64,000 bases of DNA, taken from contig CCNC01000128.1 of assembly GCA_000824845.1 (NCBI GenBank), forward strand, positions 1 through 64,000, given 5' to 3'. A program made the position numbers and the translations under genes. The notes under the pieces were generated by a model. That model had not been told where the DNA came from, made no database searches, and worked only from the letters and a program-made list of their open reading frames with translations. Below, piece by piece: positions 34,508-42,977 of this stretch. The stretch's first letter is position 1. Every line of letters starts with the position of its first letter. The stretch comes from Mesorhizobium sp. ORS 3359. Lineage in GTDB: Bacteria; Pseudomonadota; Alphaproteobacteria; Rhizobiales; Rhizobiaceae.

Positions 34508-36889
34508 TCAGGCGGCGAAGCCAAGATGCCTCAGCGGCCGGCCGGCCGACACCGATTGCGCCGCAGCCATGATGCCTTGCGCATCGATCCCGTAATGCCG
34601 GTAGAGATCTGCGATCGTACCGGTCTGGCCAAAATGCTCGACGCCGAGCGCCCGCGTGCGGTGGCCGTGCACCGAACCGAGCCACGCGAGCGTCGCCGGA
34701 TGCCCGTCCAACACCGTCACGATGGCGCAGGAGGCCGGAAGAGCAGCCAACAGGCGCTCGACGTGACTGGTGGCGCGCGGATGACCATACTGGCGTGCCC
34801 GCGCCGCAGCCGACCATCCAGCGTTCAACCGATCGGCCGAGGTGACGGCCAGGAGCCCGACATCGCGCCGATCTCCGGCTATCAGCCCCACTGCCTGTAC
34901 CGCCTCCGGCGCGACAGCCCCCGAATAGGCGATGACGATTTCAGCGTTCGGTCCGGGTTTGCGCAGCCAATAGGCCCCATCGACGATGTCGCGCCCCGGC
35001 GGATCCTTCGCCTGACGTGTCGGCTGCTCGATCGATCGCGTCGAGAGCCTGAGGTAGACCGACCCACCCGTCTGATCCCGAAGCCAGGTGCGGTCGTCGG
35101 GCTCGGACTCACCGGAACGCTGGATGTAGTCGAATGCCCAGCGCAGGATGACTGCCAGCTCATCGACATAGGCCGGCTCGAACGTCGCCAGCCCGTCCTG
35201 CGCCATGCCGATCAGCGGCGTGGCGATTGATTGATGCGCTCCCCCCTCGGGCGCCAGCGTGACGCCGGACGGCGTCGCGGCCAGAATAAAGCGGGCGTCC
35301 TGATAGCAGGCATAATTGAGCGCATCGAGGCCGCGCTCGATGAATGGATCATAAAGAGTTCCGACCGGGAGCAGCCGCTCACCGTGAAGCGAGTGGGACA
35401 AACCAAGCGCCGAAAGCATCGTGAAAAGGTTCATCTCCGAAATGCCCAATTCGAAATGCTGTCCCGACGGCGAAAAAGTCCAATTGAAGGTTGAGGGAAT
35501 GCGTTCTTCCCGGAACAGGTCCGACTGATCGGCGCGCGCGAACAGACCTCGCCGGTTCACCCAAGCGCCCAGATTGGTCGAGACCGTGACGTCGGGAGAC
35601 GTCGTGACGACACGTTTCGCAAAGTCGCTGTCTGATTTTGCAATGTCGTGCATCAAAAGCCCGAACCCCTGTTGCGTCGACATCGCCGCCTGGGAGGCAA
35701 AATCGATCCGCGCCGGCACCGGAATTGCAGGGGCTATGTGGCGGCGCGTAGCTGCCTTGGCGATAGGAGCCGATGCCAGATAGGACCGGATCTCGGCCTC
35801 ATCGTATGTGAGGCCCTCGAACCTGTCCCATTCGCGCCCTTCGCGAACGCCCATGACTTGCCGCAGCGCTTCGACTTGCGACGGTGTCATCAATCCGGCG
35901 TGATTGTCCTTGTGGCCGGCCAAGGGCAGGCCAAAGCCCTTGATCGTATAGGCGATGAAACAGGTCGGACGATCATGACCGCGGGCTTTCTCGAAGGCAT
36001 CGACGATGGTGGTCAGGTCGTGGCCGCCGAGGTTCGCCATCAAGGCGGCGAGCTCCTCGTCGCTGCGCTTCTCGATCAGGCGGGTGACCGGTCCCTGGTC
36101 GCCCAGATCGTCCAGAAGGCGCCTGCGCCATGCGGCGCCACCCTGGAAGGTCAGGGCGGAATAGAGCTGATTGGGGCATGCATTGATCCAGGTCCGCAGC
36201 TTCTCGCCGCCCTCTTCCTCGAAGGCCGCCTGTTGCAATGTCCCATGTTTCAGGATCGCCACTTCCCAGCCGAAGTTGCGGAAGAGCGACTCAAAGCGCT
36301 GCCACAGGCCCTCGCGCACCACCGCGTCGAGGCTCTGCCGGTTGTAGTCGACGACCCACCAGGTGTTGCGAAGGTCGTGCTTCCAGCCTTCTAGAAGGGC
36401 TTCGAAGATATTGCCTTCATCCATTTCGGCGTCGCCGAGAAGGGCAACCATCCGGCCTTCCGGCCGGTCGGCATTCCAGCCCTTTGCCCTCACATAGTCC
36501 TGCGCAAGAGAAGAGAACAGGGTCTGCGCCACGCCCAATCCAACCGATCCAGTCGAGAAATCGACGTCGTCGATATCCTTGGTCCGGGACGGATAAGACT
36601 GCGCGCCGCGATAACCGCGAAAATTCTGCAATTGCTCGAGCGTCTGCTTGCCGAACAGGTACTGGATGGCATGGAAGATTGGGCTGGCATGCGGCTTGAC
36701 AGCAACGCGGTCCTCAGGCCTCAGGACCTCGAAGTAGAGTGCCGTCATCAAGGTCGAGGCGGACGCCGACGACGCCTGATGGCCGCCGATCTTGAGGCCG
36801 TCCTCCGACCCCCGAATATGATTGGCGTGATGGATCATCCAAACAGCCAGCCACAGAACCTTGCGTTCAAGCTCGGAAAGGATCGTCAT
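34508..36889 (-). CDS. Thiamine-diphosphate enzyme, AceE-like E1/transketolase family
   Basis: 793 residues. The ThDP motif is LLGDAEMDEGNIFEALLEGW then VVDYNRQSLD; the pyrimidine-domain region has SPSGQHFELGISEMNLFTML and a C-terminal transketolase domain. It resembles homodimeric 2-oxo-acid dehydrogenase E1 proteins more than sugar transketolases, but no lipoyl E2 or E3 gene is present. It may therefore make a C-C bond or decarboxylate an oxo acid by itself. It is the first gene of the operon with the kinase and PLP enzyme. Confidence 0.82.
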   Translation of the reverse strand: MTILSELERKVLWLAVWMIHHANHIRGSEDGLKIGGHQASSASASTLMTALYFEVLRPEDRVAVKPHASPIFHAIQYLFGKQTLEQLQNFRGYRGAQSYPSRTKDIDDVDFSTGSVGLGVAQTLFSSLAQDYVRAKGWNADRPEGRMVALLGDAEMDEGNIFEALLEGWKHDLRNTWWVVDYNRQSLDAVVREGLWQRFESLFRNFGWEVAILKHGTLQQAAFEEEGGEKLRTWINACPNQLYSALTFQGGAAWRRRLLDDLGDQGPVTRLIEKRSDEELAALMANLGGHDLTTIVDAFEKARGHDRPTCFIAYTIKGFGLPLAGHKDNHAGLMTPSQVEALRQVMGVREGREWDRFEGLTYDEAEIRSYLASAPIAKAATRRHIAPAIPVPARIDFASQAAMSTQQGFGLLMHDIAKSDSDFAKRVVTTSPDVTVSTNLGAWVNRRGLFARADQSDLFREERIPSTFNWTFSPSGQHFELGISEMNLFTMLSALGLSHSLHGERLLPVGTLYDPFIERGLDALNYACYQDARFILAATPSGVTLAPEGGAHQSIATPLIGMAQDGLATFEPAYVDELAVILRWAFDYIQRSGESEPDDRTWLRDQTGGSVYLRLSTRSIEQPTRQAKDPPGRDIVDGAYWLRKPGPNAEIVIAYSGAVAPEAVQAVGLIAGDRRDVGLLAVTSADRLNAGWSAAARARQYGHPRATSHVERLLAALPASCAIVTVLDGHPATLAWLGSVHGHRTRALGVEHFGQTGTIADLYRHYGIDAQGIMAAAQSVSAGRPLRHLGFAA

Positions 36890-37015
36890 CGTCGGCTCCC
36901 GTGAAGTCGTGGGTTAACGATAGCCGGGCCGATCTTCCGAATGTGACTATTTTCGCGCAAGGTCATCGATGATATTAGCTCATCCAGCCAAGAACGACAG
37001 CCGGAAGATGGAAAC

Positions 37016-37483
37016 ATGCCAACTCCAACACTTGACGCAATCGACCTGAAGATCATCGCCGCGCTGCAGAAAAACGCCAAGGCGACGACGAATGACCTCG
37101 CTGAAGCCGTCGGTCTTTCGCCCTCGCCTTGCGCGCGACGCGTCAGGATCCTGGAGAGCGCAGGGGTTATCAAAGGCTACACCGTAGTGGTCGACCAAAA
37201 GAAGCTCGGCCTGCCGATCAGCGCTTTCGCATCAATCAAGCTCGAACGGCAACGCGAGGACGATCTCGATCGCTTCTCGCAAGCGGTGCTGCGCTGGCCC
37301 GAGGTGGTCGATTGTTATCTGATGACCGGCCAGCGGGACTACCTGATGCGCATCGTGGTGCGCGATCTCGAGGCCTATGAACGGTTCATCAAGGACAAGC
37401 TGACGAGGCTGGATAACATCGCTTCGATCGAAAGCAGCTTCGCGCTCGGCCAGGTCAAGCGCTCGGAAGCCTTGCCGACCTAA
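37016..37483 (+). CDS. Lrp/AsnC-family regulator
   Basis: 155 residues. The HTH is LDAIDLKIIAALQKNAKATT and DLAEAVGLSPSPCARRVRIL, and the C-terminal RAM domain has VVDCYLMTGQRDYLMRIVV. It is divergent from the E1-like operon across 126 bases and lies upstream of the amino-acid binding protein gene. It plausibly senses an amino acid and controls both. Confidence 0.9.
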   Translation: MPTPTLDAIDLKIIAALQKNAKATTNDLAEAVGLSPSPCARRVRILESAGVIKGYTVVVDQKKLGLPISAFASIKLERQREDDLDRFSQAVLRWPEVVDCYLMTGQRDYLMRIVVRDLEAYERFIKDKLTRLDNIASIESSFALGQVKRSEALPT

Positions 37484-37592
37484 CCGACCGCAGCGGTCAT
37501 CGCGGCGGCAACTGGGCGAGATTGGACGCCGAGGGTAGTTCACGCGCATGTTTGTTTCCCTCGTGGTGAGCGACAGCGCTTGGCAACATTAC

Positions 37593-37611
37593 GTACATAT
37601 TTTGTACATAT
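37593..37611. promoter_or_regulatory. Direct repeat operator candidate before the binding-protein gene
   Basis: GTACATAT occurs at 37593-37600 and 37604-37611, an 11-base period (one helical turn), in an AT-rich patch 90 bases before the binding-protein start. It is a candidate Lrp site or extended promoter element. Confidence 0.4.
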
Positions 37612-37700
37612 AGATTGACGAACCAACCTCCGCAACGTAGCGTTGAGCGGCCAGGGCGGAACACCTGCGCGAACACTCAATCTCACGGGAGGACTGCACG

Positions 37701-38573
37701 ATGAAATTTCGAGCCCGATCGGCCGCGATTGGCCTGGCCTGCATCGCCTATGCCGCACTTGTCGGATCTGTGCTGCCGGCCACAGCGGAAACGACGAAAG
37801 AACGCGTCCTGAAGGACGGAAGGATCGTCATCGGTATCCATAACCGCGCGCCATGGGGCTACAAGAAGGAGGGAACCGGCGAATTGCTGGGCTGGCACCC
37901 GGATCTCCTCAGAGCCGCTTTTGCTGATCTCGGCGTCAAGCAGGTCGATTTCGAGGTGACCGAGTTCGGCGCCTTGATTCCGGGCCTGATGGCCGGGCGT
38001 TTCGATGCCGTGGCGTCCGGCCTTTCGATCACACCGCCGCGATGCCAGCAAGTCGCCTTCGGCGCGCCCGACCTGAGAACGGATGACGCGGCGGTCGTGC
38101 TGGCCGGCAACCCGAAGGCGATCCACAGCTATGCCGATCTTGCCAAGAAATCCGACGCGATCATGGGCGGTGGCCGCGGCAGCAACGTGATCGGGAATGC
38201 GATCGCCGAGGGCGTGCCGGAGGACCGCATCCTGCAGTTCCCTGACATCGAGACCAATCTGGCGGCATTGCGCGCCGGCCGCATAGACGCCGCCGTGTTC
38301 TCTTCTCCGACAGTGATCGGGCTGCTTGCTGGCAACAAGAGCCCCGATTTGGAGCGCGCCAGCCCGTTCACGACTAGCGAGAAGTCTATCAGCTACATCG
38401 CGATCGCATTCAGGAAGAACGATGGCGATCTGCGTGACCTCTACAACCAGGGCCTGGCGAAGGTCATGTCGAACGGCACTATCGCCCCCATTATGGCGAA
38501 GTACGGTTTTGGTCCCACGGAAGATATGCCGCCAGGATTGACGACCTCGCAGCTATGCGGCGCCGCCAACTGA
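37701..38573 (+). CDS. Family 3 amino-acid ABC transporter binding protein (EhuB-like)
   Basis: 290 residues. The signal peptide ends near ATAE (residue 30). Conserved parts of the family are RIVIGIHNRAPWGYKKEG, LLGWHPDLLRAAFADLG, FDAVASGLSITPPR and IAIAFRKNDGDLRDLYNQGL. The glycine-rich MGGGRGSNVIGN and the overall layout resemble EhuB of ectoine uptake. It is the only binding protein in the window and the probable partner of the permeases and ATPase at 24.8-26.8 kb, about 11 kb away. Confidence 0.85.
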   Translation: MKFRARSAAIGLACIAYAALVGSVLPATAETTKERVLKDGRIVIGIHNRAPWGYKKEGTGELLGWHPDLLRAAFADLGVKQVDFEVTEFGALIPGLMAGRFDAVASGLSITPPRCQQVAFGAPDLRTDDAAVVLAGNPKAIHSYADLAKKSDAIMGGGRGSNVIGNAIAEGVPEDRILQFPDIETNLAALRAGRIDAAVFSSPTVIGLLAGNKSPDLERASPFTTSEKSISYIAIAFRKNDGDLRDLYNQGLAKVMSNGTIAPIMAKYGFGPTEDMPPGLTTSQLCGAAN

Positions 38574-38653
38574 CCAGCGCTCGCCAGCCGAAGGGCTCCC
38601 ACACAATCGGAGAGGTCGCGCGAGCACAGGCGGCGCGACCTTCCGCCGATAGG

Positions 38654-39103
38654 TTAATCTTGTTCTGGATTGACGGGCGCAGCGACGTCTTCGGGGATCT
38701 CCTGCCGAAAGGTCGGTCCTTTCGCCAGCCGCCTGCCGAGCGCGGATACAAAACTGTCATAACGCTCGCTCGCCTTGGCGCGCGCTGCCTGGGCCATAGG
38801 CTCTGGCAAAGCCGGGGTGGTCGCCAGCCAGAAGCGGATAAACACCGCCAGCGTTTCGATCGAGATGCCGACATCGCGCTCCAGCCGCGCGATCCGGCGG
38901 TCGATCCGGTCGAGACGCTTGGAGCTGGCCGCCTCGCGTTGCGCGTCCGCATCCGGAGAGAGGAAAGAGGCGATCGCCGCTTCGGCGATGAGCGACTGCG
39001 AGCGATCCCGCCTGGCAGCATACTCTACCAGCCCCTCCCTCACGGCAGGATCGAGATAGACGGAAATCTGCACCTTTTTCTTGGCTGCCCTCACCGCCGT
39101 CAC
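38654..39103 (-). CDS. CopG/TraD-like ribbon-helix-helix accessory protein
   Basis: 149 residues. The N-terminal ribbon-helix-helix KKKVQISVYLDPAVREGLVE is followed by a helical region with KRLDRIDRRIARLERDVGIS, a short coiled coil, and a disordered tail. It immediately follows traG (4-base overlap). Such proteins accompany TraG in rhizobial elements and may bind near oriT or help recruit the relaxosome. Confidence 0.88.
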   Translation of the reverse strand: MTAVRAAKKKVQISVYLDPAVREGLVEYAARRDRSQSLIAEAAIASFLSPDADAQREAASSKRLDRIDRRIARLERDVGISIETLAVFIRFWLATTPALPEPMAQAARAKASERYDSFVSALGRRLAKGPTFRQEIPEDVAAPVNPEQD

Positions 39104-41082
39104 AACTCCATGCCATCGTCGGGATCAAGCGCGATCTGCCGCGCCACGCCCCGCGCAAGGCGAGCCAACCGGCTGCTCGCGGCGAGGTCATCCGTCTCGT
39201 CGGCCGCATCGGGCTCGAATTCGTTGACGAGCGGAGGCTCCGCCGCAGCCGGAAGAAAAGGATCGAGCTCGGGCTGGCGCCGCCATTCGGAGTCGGTCGA
39301 TTCCGCCTGGACTTCCGCAACGAGAGTCACGACTGGTGTAATCGATGGAGAAAGCGGCAATGGGAGGTTCGTCCAATCGTCGGATACCGGCTCGGATCGA
39401 GCCGCAAGAGTCGGAGGCGGCAGAACGCGCTCAAGCAACCGCGGGTCCTCGAAATAGCGCGCCTTCTTTGCCCGGATCGGCGGCGTACCCGCCAGCATGA
39501 CGAGCTCGTCGCCAGCCGGCAGTTGCATGATCTCGCCAGGTGTAAGCAAGGGCCGCGCGGTCTCCGAGCGCGAAACCATCAGATGACCGAGCCAGGGCGA
39601 GAGCCGGTGACCAGCATAGTTCTTCATCGCCTTCAGCTCGGTTGCCGTGCCAAGAGCATCGGAGACACGCTTGGCGGTGCGTTCGTCATTGGTCGCGAAG
39701 CTGACGCGCACATGGCAGTTGTCCAGAATGGAATTGTTCGGGCCGTAGGCCTTCTCGATCTGATTGAGCGATTGCGCGATCAGAAAGCTCTTCAGCCCAT
39801 AGCCGGCCATAAAAGCGAGGGCGGATTCGAAGAAGTCGAGCCGTCCGAGCGCCGGAAACTCGTCCAGCATCAGAAGCAGCCGGTGGCGATCCGTCCTGGC
39901 CTCTAGATCCTCGGTCAGACGCCGGCCAATCTGGTTGAGGATGAGACGAATCAGCGGCTTGGTGCGACTGATGTCGGAAGGCGGCACGACGAGATAGAGC
40001 GTCGCCGGACGAGTGTCTCCGACCAGATCGGCGATGCGCCAACCGCAGGCGCGGGTCACCTCTGCTACGACCGGATCGCGATAGAGCCCAAGAAAGGACA
40101 TCGCGGTCGAGAGCACGCCGGAGCGTTCATTGTCGGACTTGTTCAGCAATTCACGGGCTGCGCTGGCGATGACTGGATGAGGGCCGCCCTCCCCCAGATG
40201 CGGCGTCGTCATCATCGCTGCCAGGGTCGATTCGATCGGCCGCTTCGGATCGGACAGGAATGCCGCGACGCCGGCCAGTGTCTTGTCCGGTCCGGCATAG
40301 AGCACATGCAGGATCGCCCCGACCAGAAGCGCGTGGCTCGTCTTTTCCCAATGATTGCGCCTTTCAAGCGACCCTTCGGGATCGACGAGAATGTCGGCGA
40401 TGTTTTGCACGTCACGGACCTCCCACTCCCCGCGGCGAACCTCGACCAAGGGGTTGTAAGCAGCCGATCTGGCGTTGGTCGGATCAAATAGCAGCACGCG
40501 GCCGTGCTGGGCGCGGAAACCGGCGGTGAGGCGCCAGTTCTCGCCCTTGATGTCATGGACGATCGCCGAGCCAGGCCAGGTGAGCAGCGAAGGGACGACA
40601 AGTCCGACACCCTTTCCCGAACGCGTCGGCGCAAAGCAAAGCACATGCTCGGGCCCGTTATGGCGAAGGTAGTGAGACCCATATCGCCCCAGCACCACGC
40701 CGTCCGGCGCGAGCAGGCCTGCCGCCTGCACCTCGCTCATTGCAGCCCAGCGGGCGGAGCCGTAAGTCTGAACACTCGTCGCCTCGCGGGCACGCCAGAG
40801 CGACATCCCGATCGCCACGGCAATAGCAATGAAGCCGCCAGACGCGGCGATGAGACCACCGCGCAGGAAGACGCCAGGCGCATAGGCATCGTAAAAATAC
40901 CACCACCAGAAGATAGCGGGCGGATAATAGACTGGCATGCCGCCGATGACGAACCACGGCGTCCCCAACCCGGCCTGGTAGCCGAACTGCCACGCCGACC
41001 ATTGCGTCGATCCCCAGATCGTGAAGAGCACGATCAGGAAGACAGCGACGATCTGCCCCCAGAGGACTTTGGTTCCAGACAT
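39100..41082 (-). CDS. traG: TraG, VirD4-like coupling protein
   Basis: 660 residues. Two N-terminal membrane helices (VAVFLIVLFTIWGSTQW and LIAASGGFIAIAVAIGMSL) precede the motor. Walker A is CFAPTRSGKGVGLVVPS with VHDIKGENW next; Walker B is LLMLDEFPALGR. It couples the relaxase-DNA complex to the Trb channel. Length is normal for IncP-like TraG. It is transcribed away from the phage-like patch at 41.2 kb. Confidence 0.95.
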   Translation of the reverse strand: MSGTKVLWGQIVAVFLIVLFTIWGSTQWSAWQFGYQAGLGTPWFVIGGMPVYYPPAIFWWWYFYDAYAPGVFLRGGLIAASGGFIAIAVAIGMSLWRAREATSVQTYGSARWAAMSEVQAAGLLAPDGVVLGRYGSHYLRHNGPEHVLCFAPTRSGKGVGLVVPSLLTWPGSAIVHDIKGENWRLTAGFRAQHGRVLLFDPTNARSAAYNPLVEVRRGEWEVRDVQNIADILVDPEGSLERRNHWEKTSHALLVGAILHVLYAGPDKTLAGVAAFLSDPKRPIESTLAAMMTTPHLGEGGPHPVIASAARELLNKSDNERSGVLSTAMSFLGLYRDPVVAEVTRACGWRIADLVGDTRPATLYLVVPPSDISRTKPLIRLILNQIGRRLTEDLEARTDRHRLLLMLDEFPALGRLDFFESALAFMAGYGLKSFLIAQSLNQIEKAYGPNNSILDNCHVRVSFATNDERTAKRVSDALGTATELKAMKNYAGHRLSPWLGHLMVSRSETARPLLTPGEIMQLPAGDELVMLAGTPPIRAKKARYFEDPRLLERVLPPPTLAARSEPVSDDWTNLPLPLSPSITPVVTLVAEVQAESTDSEWRRQPELDPFLPAAAEPPLVNEFEPDAADETDDLAASSRLARLARGVARQIALDPDDGMEL

Positions 41083-41218
41083 TCGTTTGTCTCCTCATGC
41101 CGGCAGCTCAGCGAGGCTGCGGTGAGATTCAACCGCCGCATAGCGCCGATGGCGCTGCGGCGGGCCCTCGGCAAGGAAAACAAGCGATCGGCGGCCTCGA
41201 TCCGGCGCGGTGGCACAG

Positions 41219-41518
41219 ATGGCGAACTGTTACGAAGGCGGCCAGGCCAAGGCTTTTGCGGAAGACGCCAACGTCGCGCCCTCGACCGCCTCGGCCGATG
41301 CGGCAGCCGGCGGCGTCGCCGGCATTGGCCCGACGGGCACGCTCGCCGAGCTGCAGAGCCAGCTTTCGCCCTTCACCTACACCAGTGCGTAGATCGGCAA
41401 GGTGGGCGTCATCCTTGCCTTGGTCAGCGCCGCCTTGGCGATTAGCGGTTTCGCATATGGCTGGTATGCCCGCCGCAAGTCCACGCGTCTTGCGCTTGCC
41501 ATAGGCACGGCGGGCTGA
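41219..41518 (+). pseudogene. C-terminal remnant of a phage endolysin-like gene
   Basis: A 99-codon frame interrupted by TAG at 41390. It reads MANCYEGGQAKAFAEDANVA, then after the stop KVGVILALVSAALAISGFAY and GWYARRKSTRL, an Ala-rich linker plus one membrane helix. This layout resembles the tail of rhizobial prophage endolysins that end in a membrane anchor. The catalytic domain is absent. Identification depends mainly on the lysis genes that follow. Confidence 0.45.
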
Positions 41519-41521
41519 CCC

Positions 41522-41638
41522 ATGGAAAACCTGAAGGCAGTTCTCACGCAGGTGATCGAGCAAGCCCTGCCGGTCCTCGCTGGCTTCACGGTCGGCGTGC
41601 CTGTCGGCATGGCGCTGGTTTGGTGGATGTTCCTGTGA
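41522..41638 (+). CDS. Tiny membrane protein of the lysis cassette
   Basis: 38 residues: MENLKAVLTQVIEQALPVLA then GFTVGVPVGMALVWWMFL, a single hydrophobic helix. It starts 4 bases after the endolysin remnant and overlaps the spanin-like gene start (GTGA). Its position suggests a holin-like or accessory lysis role. Confidence 0.45.
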   Translation: MENLKAVLTQVIEQALPVLAGFTVGVPVGMALVWWMFL

Positions 41639-41928
41639 GCCTCCTCATCACCTTCATTGTCGGCCGGCTTGGCGTCACGCGCCTGGCCGCCGGCGCGATC
41701 GCATGGGGCGCGATCGCCCTCATCACCACGGGCGCCACGCTCGGGGGCCTACGAGCTCATCAAGCACAAGGGCGCCGACGAGCTGCGCGCCAAGATTGAA
41801 AAGGAGAACCATCATGCGATTGAGAAGGGCATCGATGCTCGCCTGTCTTTGACGACTGCATCGACGCTGGCGGCGTGTTCGACTTCCGGCGTCAACGGTG
41901 TGGCAGCCCTACGCTCGGCCCTCGGTAA
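41635..41928 (+). pseudogene. Rz-like inner-membrane spanin, disrupted by two single-base indels
   Basis: From GTG 41635 the frame reads MSLLITFIVGRLGVTRLAAG with a membrane helix. It shifts at a run of five G near 41750; the next frame gives AYELIKHKGADELRAKIEKE then NHHAIEKGIDARLS. It shifts again near 41847, after which FDDCIDAGGVFDFRRQRCG follows to TAA. Removing one G and adding one base restores a continuous Rz-like protein: membrane anchor, charged helix, Cys pair. Confidence 0.6.
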
Positions 41929-42082
41929 CAGCCTGACCGGCGCGCAGGGAAAGACGCTCGCCGACCAGAACAGGATCGATCGAACGATGGCGCCCGGCTG
42001 CGCTATCGGCCTTTATACCGCGGCCGAGTGCGACCGGCATACCAAGGCCAGCGCCGAGCGCCGCGCCGAACTGACATCCTAG
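41814..42082 (+). pseudogene. Rz1-like outer-membrane spanin lipoprotein nested in the Rz-like gene
   Basis: ATG 41814 opens MRLRRASMLACL in the +1 frame of the Rz-like gene. The same single-base correction near 41847 that repairs Rz also joins this start to LTTASTLAACSTSGVNG, a signal peptide with lipobox LAAC, and then to a tail ending ASAERRAELTS at 42082. A lipoprotein embedded out of frame in Rz is the lambda Rz/Rz1 arrangement. Confidence 0.55.
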
Positions 42083-42105
42083 CCGGCAGGAAGGCAACCA
42101 GGCAG

Positions 42106-42447
42106 ATGACGGACTTCAATTCGAACATTGTTTTTCTGATAGCCGTCGTCAGCGCCGTGGGCGGCCTGTGGTGGCGGATCGAGGCGGCGATCAAGACCGC
42201 CAAGAGCGAGGCGATGACGCAGGCATCCGCCGCCAGCACCGCCGCGGCTCTGGCCCTGGCACAGCTTGCCGAGTACAAGACCCATGTCGCTGAGACCTAC
42301 ATCACAAAGACTGGCCTTCGTGAGTTCCGTGACGAGGTGATGACCGGCGTGCGCGACCTGAAGGGCAGCGTCTCCACGCTGCACGAGCGCATGGATCGCT
42401 TCATCGAAGGCGACAAGATGGTGCGTCGGCGCAATCAGGGTCCGTAG
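42106..42447 (+). CDS. Phage-type membrane and coiled-coil protein
   Basis: 113 residues, intact, with a short spacing from the spanin remnant. An N-terminal membrane helix (NIVFLIAVVSAVGGLWW) is followed by an Ala-rich helix and TKTGLREFRDEVMTGVRDLK plus SVSTLHERMDRFIEGDK. It resembles small proteins near lysis and tail genes of rhizobial phages. Function unknown. Confidence 0.6.
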   Translation: MTDFNSNIVFLIAVVSAVGGLWWRIEAAIKTAKSEAMTQASAASTAAALALAQLAEYKTHVAETYITKTGLREFRDEVMTGVRDLKGSVSTLHERMDRFIEGDKMVRRRNQGP

Positions 42448-42658
42448 CCGCAGCCCGCGACAGGGAGAGAGGATTCTTGCGGAGCGTCATTGCGTGTTCG
42501 CTCCCGGCCAGAAGCCTTCTCGAGTTTTCGATCAACCGTGCGCTCTCGGCAATGGTCGCCCGCGCTTGTAAGATCAGATCGACATTGCGTCGCTCCTGCC
42601 GGCGAAGCTCGGCAAGTGTCGCTGCCATTTGCGAAGGTGAAGGTCGGCCAGATTTCAT
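42401..42658 (-). CDS. Small hypothetical protein, uncertain
   Basis: 85 codons on the reverse strand overlapping the end of the previous gene. The segment ELRRQERRNVDLILQARATI and AESARLIENSRRLLAGSE resembles small helical rhizobial proteins with an AxIAxSxxLL pattern. No clear ribosome binding site precedes the Met at 42658 or 42628. Confidence 0.35.
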   Translation of the reverse strand: MKSGRPSPSQMAATLAELRRQERRNVDLILQARATIAESARLIENSRRLLAGSEHAMTLRKNPLSLSRAAATDPDCADAPSCRLR

Positions 42659-42890
42659 GAGGGCCGAACAACTCGACAGTCGAAGTGTTCCTCTCCAAAG
42701 GCCTTAACATTTGTTGGCGCGCGGTGCCGCTGATATGCGCATGATCAAATGCTCTCGGTCCTGGCGGGCCCGAGAGACCAACCACCTTGATCCGCTGGCT
42801 CCGGCCAGCGGGTTTTTTTGCTGTCTTGACAACCTGCGATAGCAAAGGCCATTTTCGCCCGCGTTTGAGGGGCCAACTGGGGGAGTTCCC
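42448..42890. other. Non-coding stretch with hairpins before the RiPP-like genes
   Basis: Apart from the doubtful reverse gene at 42401-42658 and the terminator, no coding gene is seen. TTGACA at about 42826 is a possible -35 element for the peptide genes, with GGGGGAGTTCCC as their ribosome binding site at 42879-42890. Confidence 0.4.
42792..42819 (+). terminator. Intrinsic terminator
   Basis: CCGCTGGC (42792-42799), loop TCCG, GCCAGCGG (42804-42811), then G and seven T. It is preceded by another hairpin, CTCTCGG/CCGAGAG, near 42750-42775. The two-hairpin block with a clean terminator and no coding frame could be the end of a small RNA. Confidence 0.75.
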
Positions 42891-42977
42891 ATGAAGAAGA
42901 TCTATGAGAAGCCAATCCTCACGAAGCGTGAGCGGCTGAGCAGCGTGGTAGCCGTCGTGGTTTCGAAGGCGGCATGA
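42891..42977 (+). CDS. RiPP-like precursor peptide 1
   Basis: 28 residues: MKKIYEKPILTKRERL followed by SSVVAVVVSKAA. The start MKKxYEKPxLxKRExL matches leaders annotated in rhizobia as putative RiPP (lasso-like) precursors, where Tyr and Pro of YxxPxLxxxG guide the leader-binding protein. The ribosome binding site GGGGGAG is excellent. No cyclase, protease or leader-binding gene is adjacent. Confidence 0.55.
   Translation: MKKIYEKPILTKRERLSSVVAVVVSKAA

Noticed and set aside
34499..36394. Forward frames opposite the E1-like enzyme
   Set aside because: The reverse strand encodes a ThDP enzyme with clear motifs.
42028..42447. Longer start for the phage-type membrane protein
   Set aside because: ATG 42106 with a nearby GGAAGG-like site gives the hydrophobic helix at the N-terminus; the extension overlaps the spanin tail.
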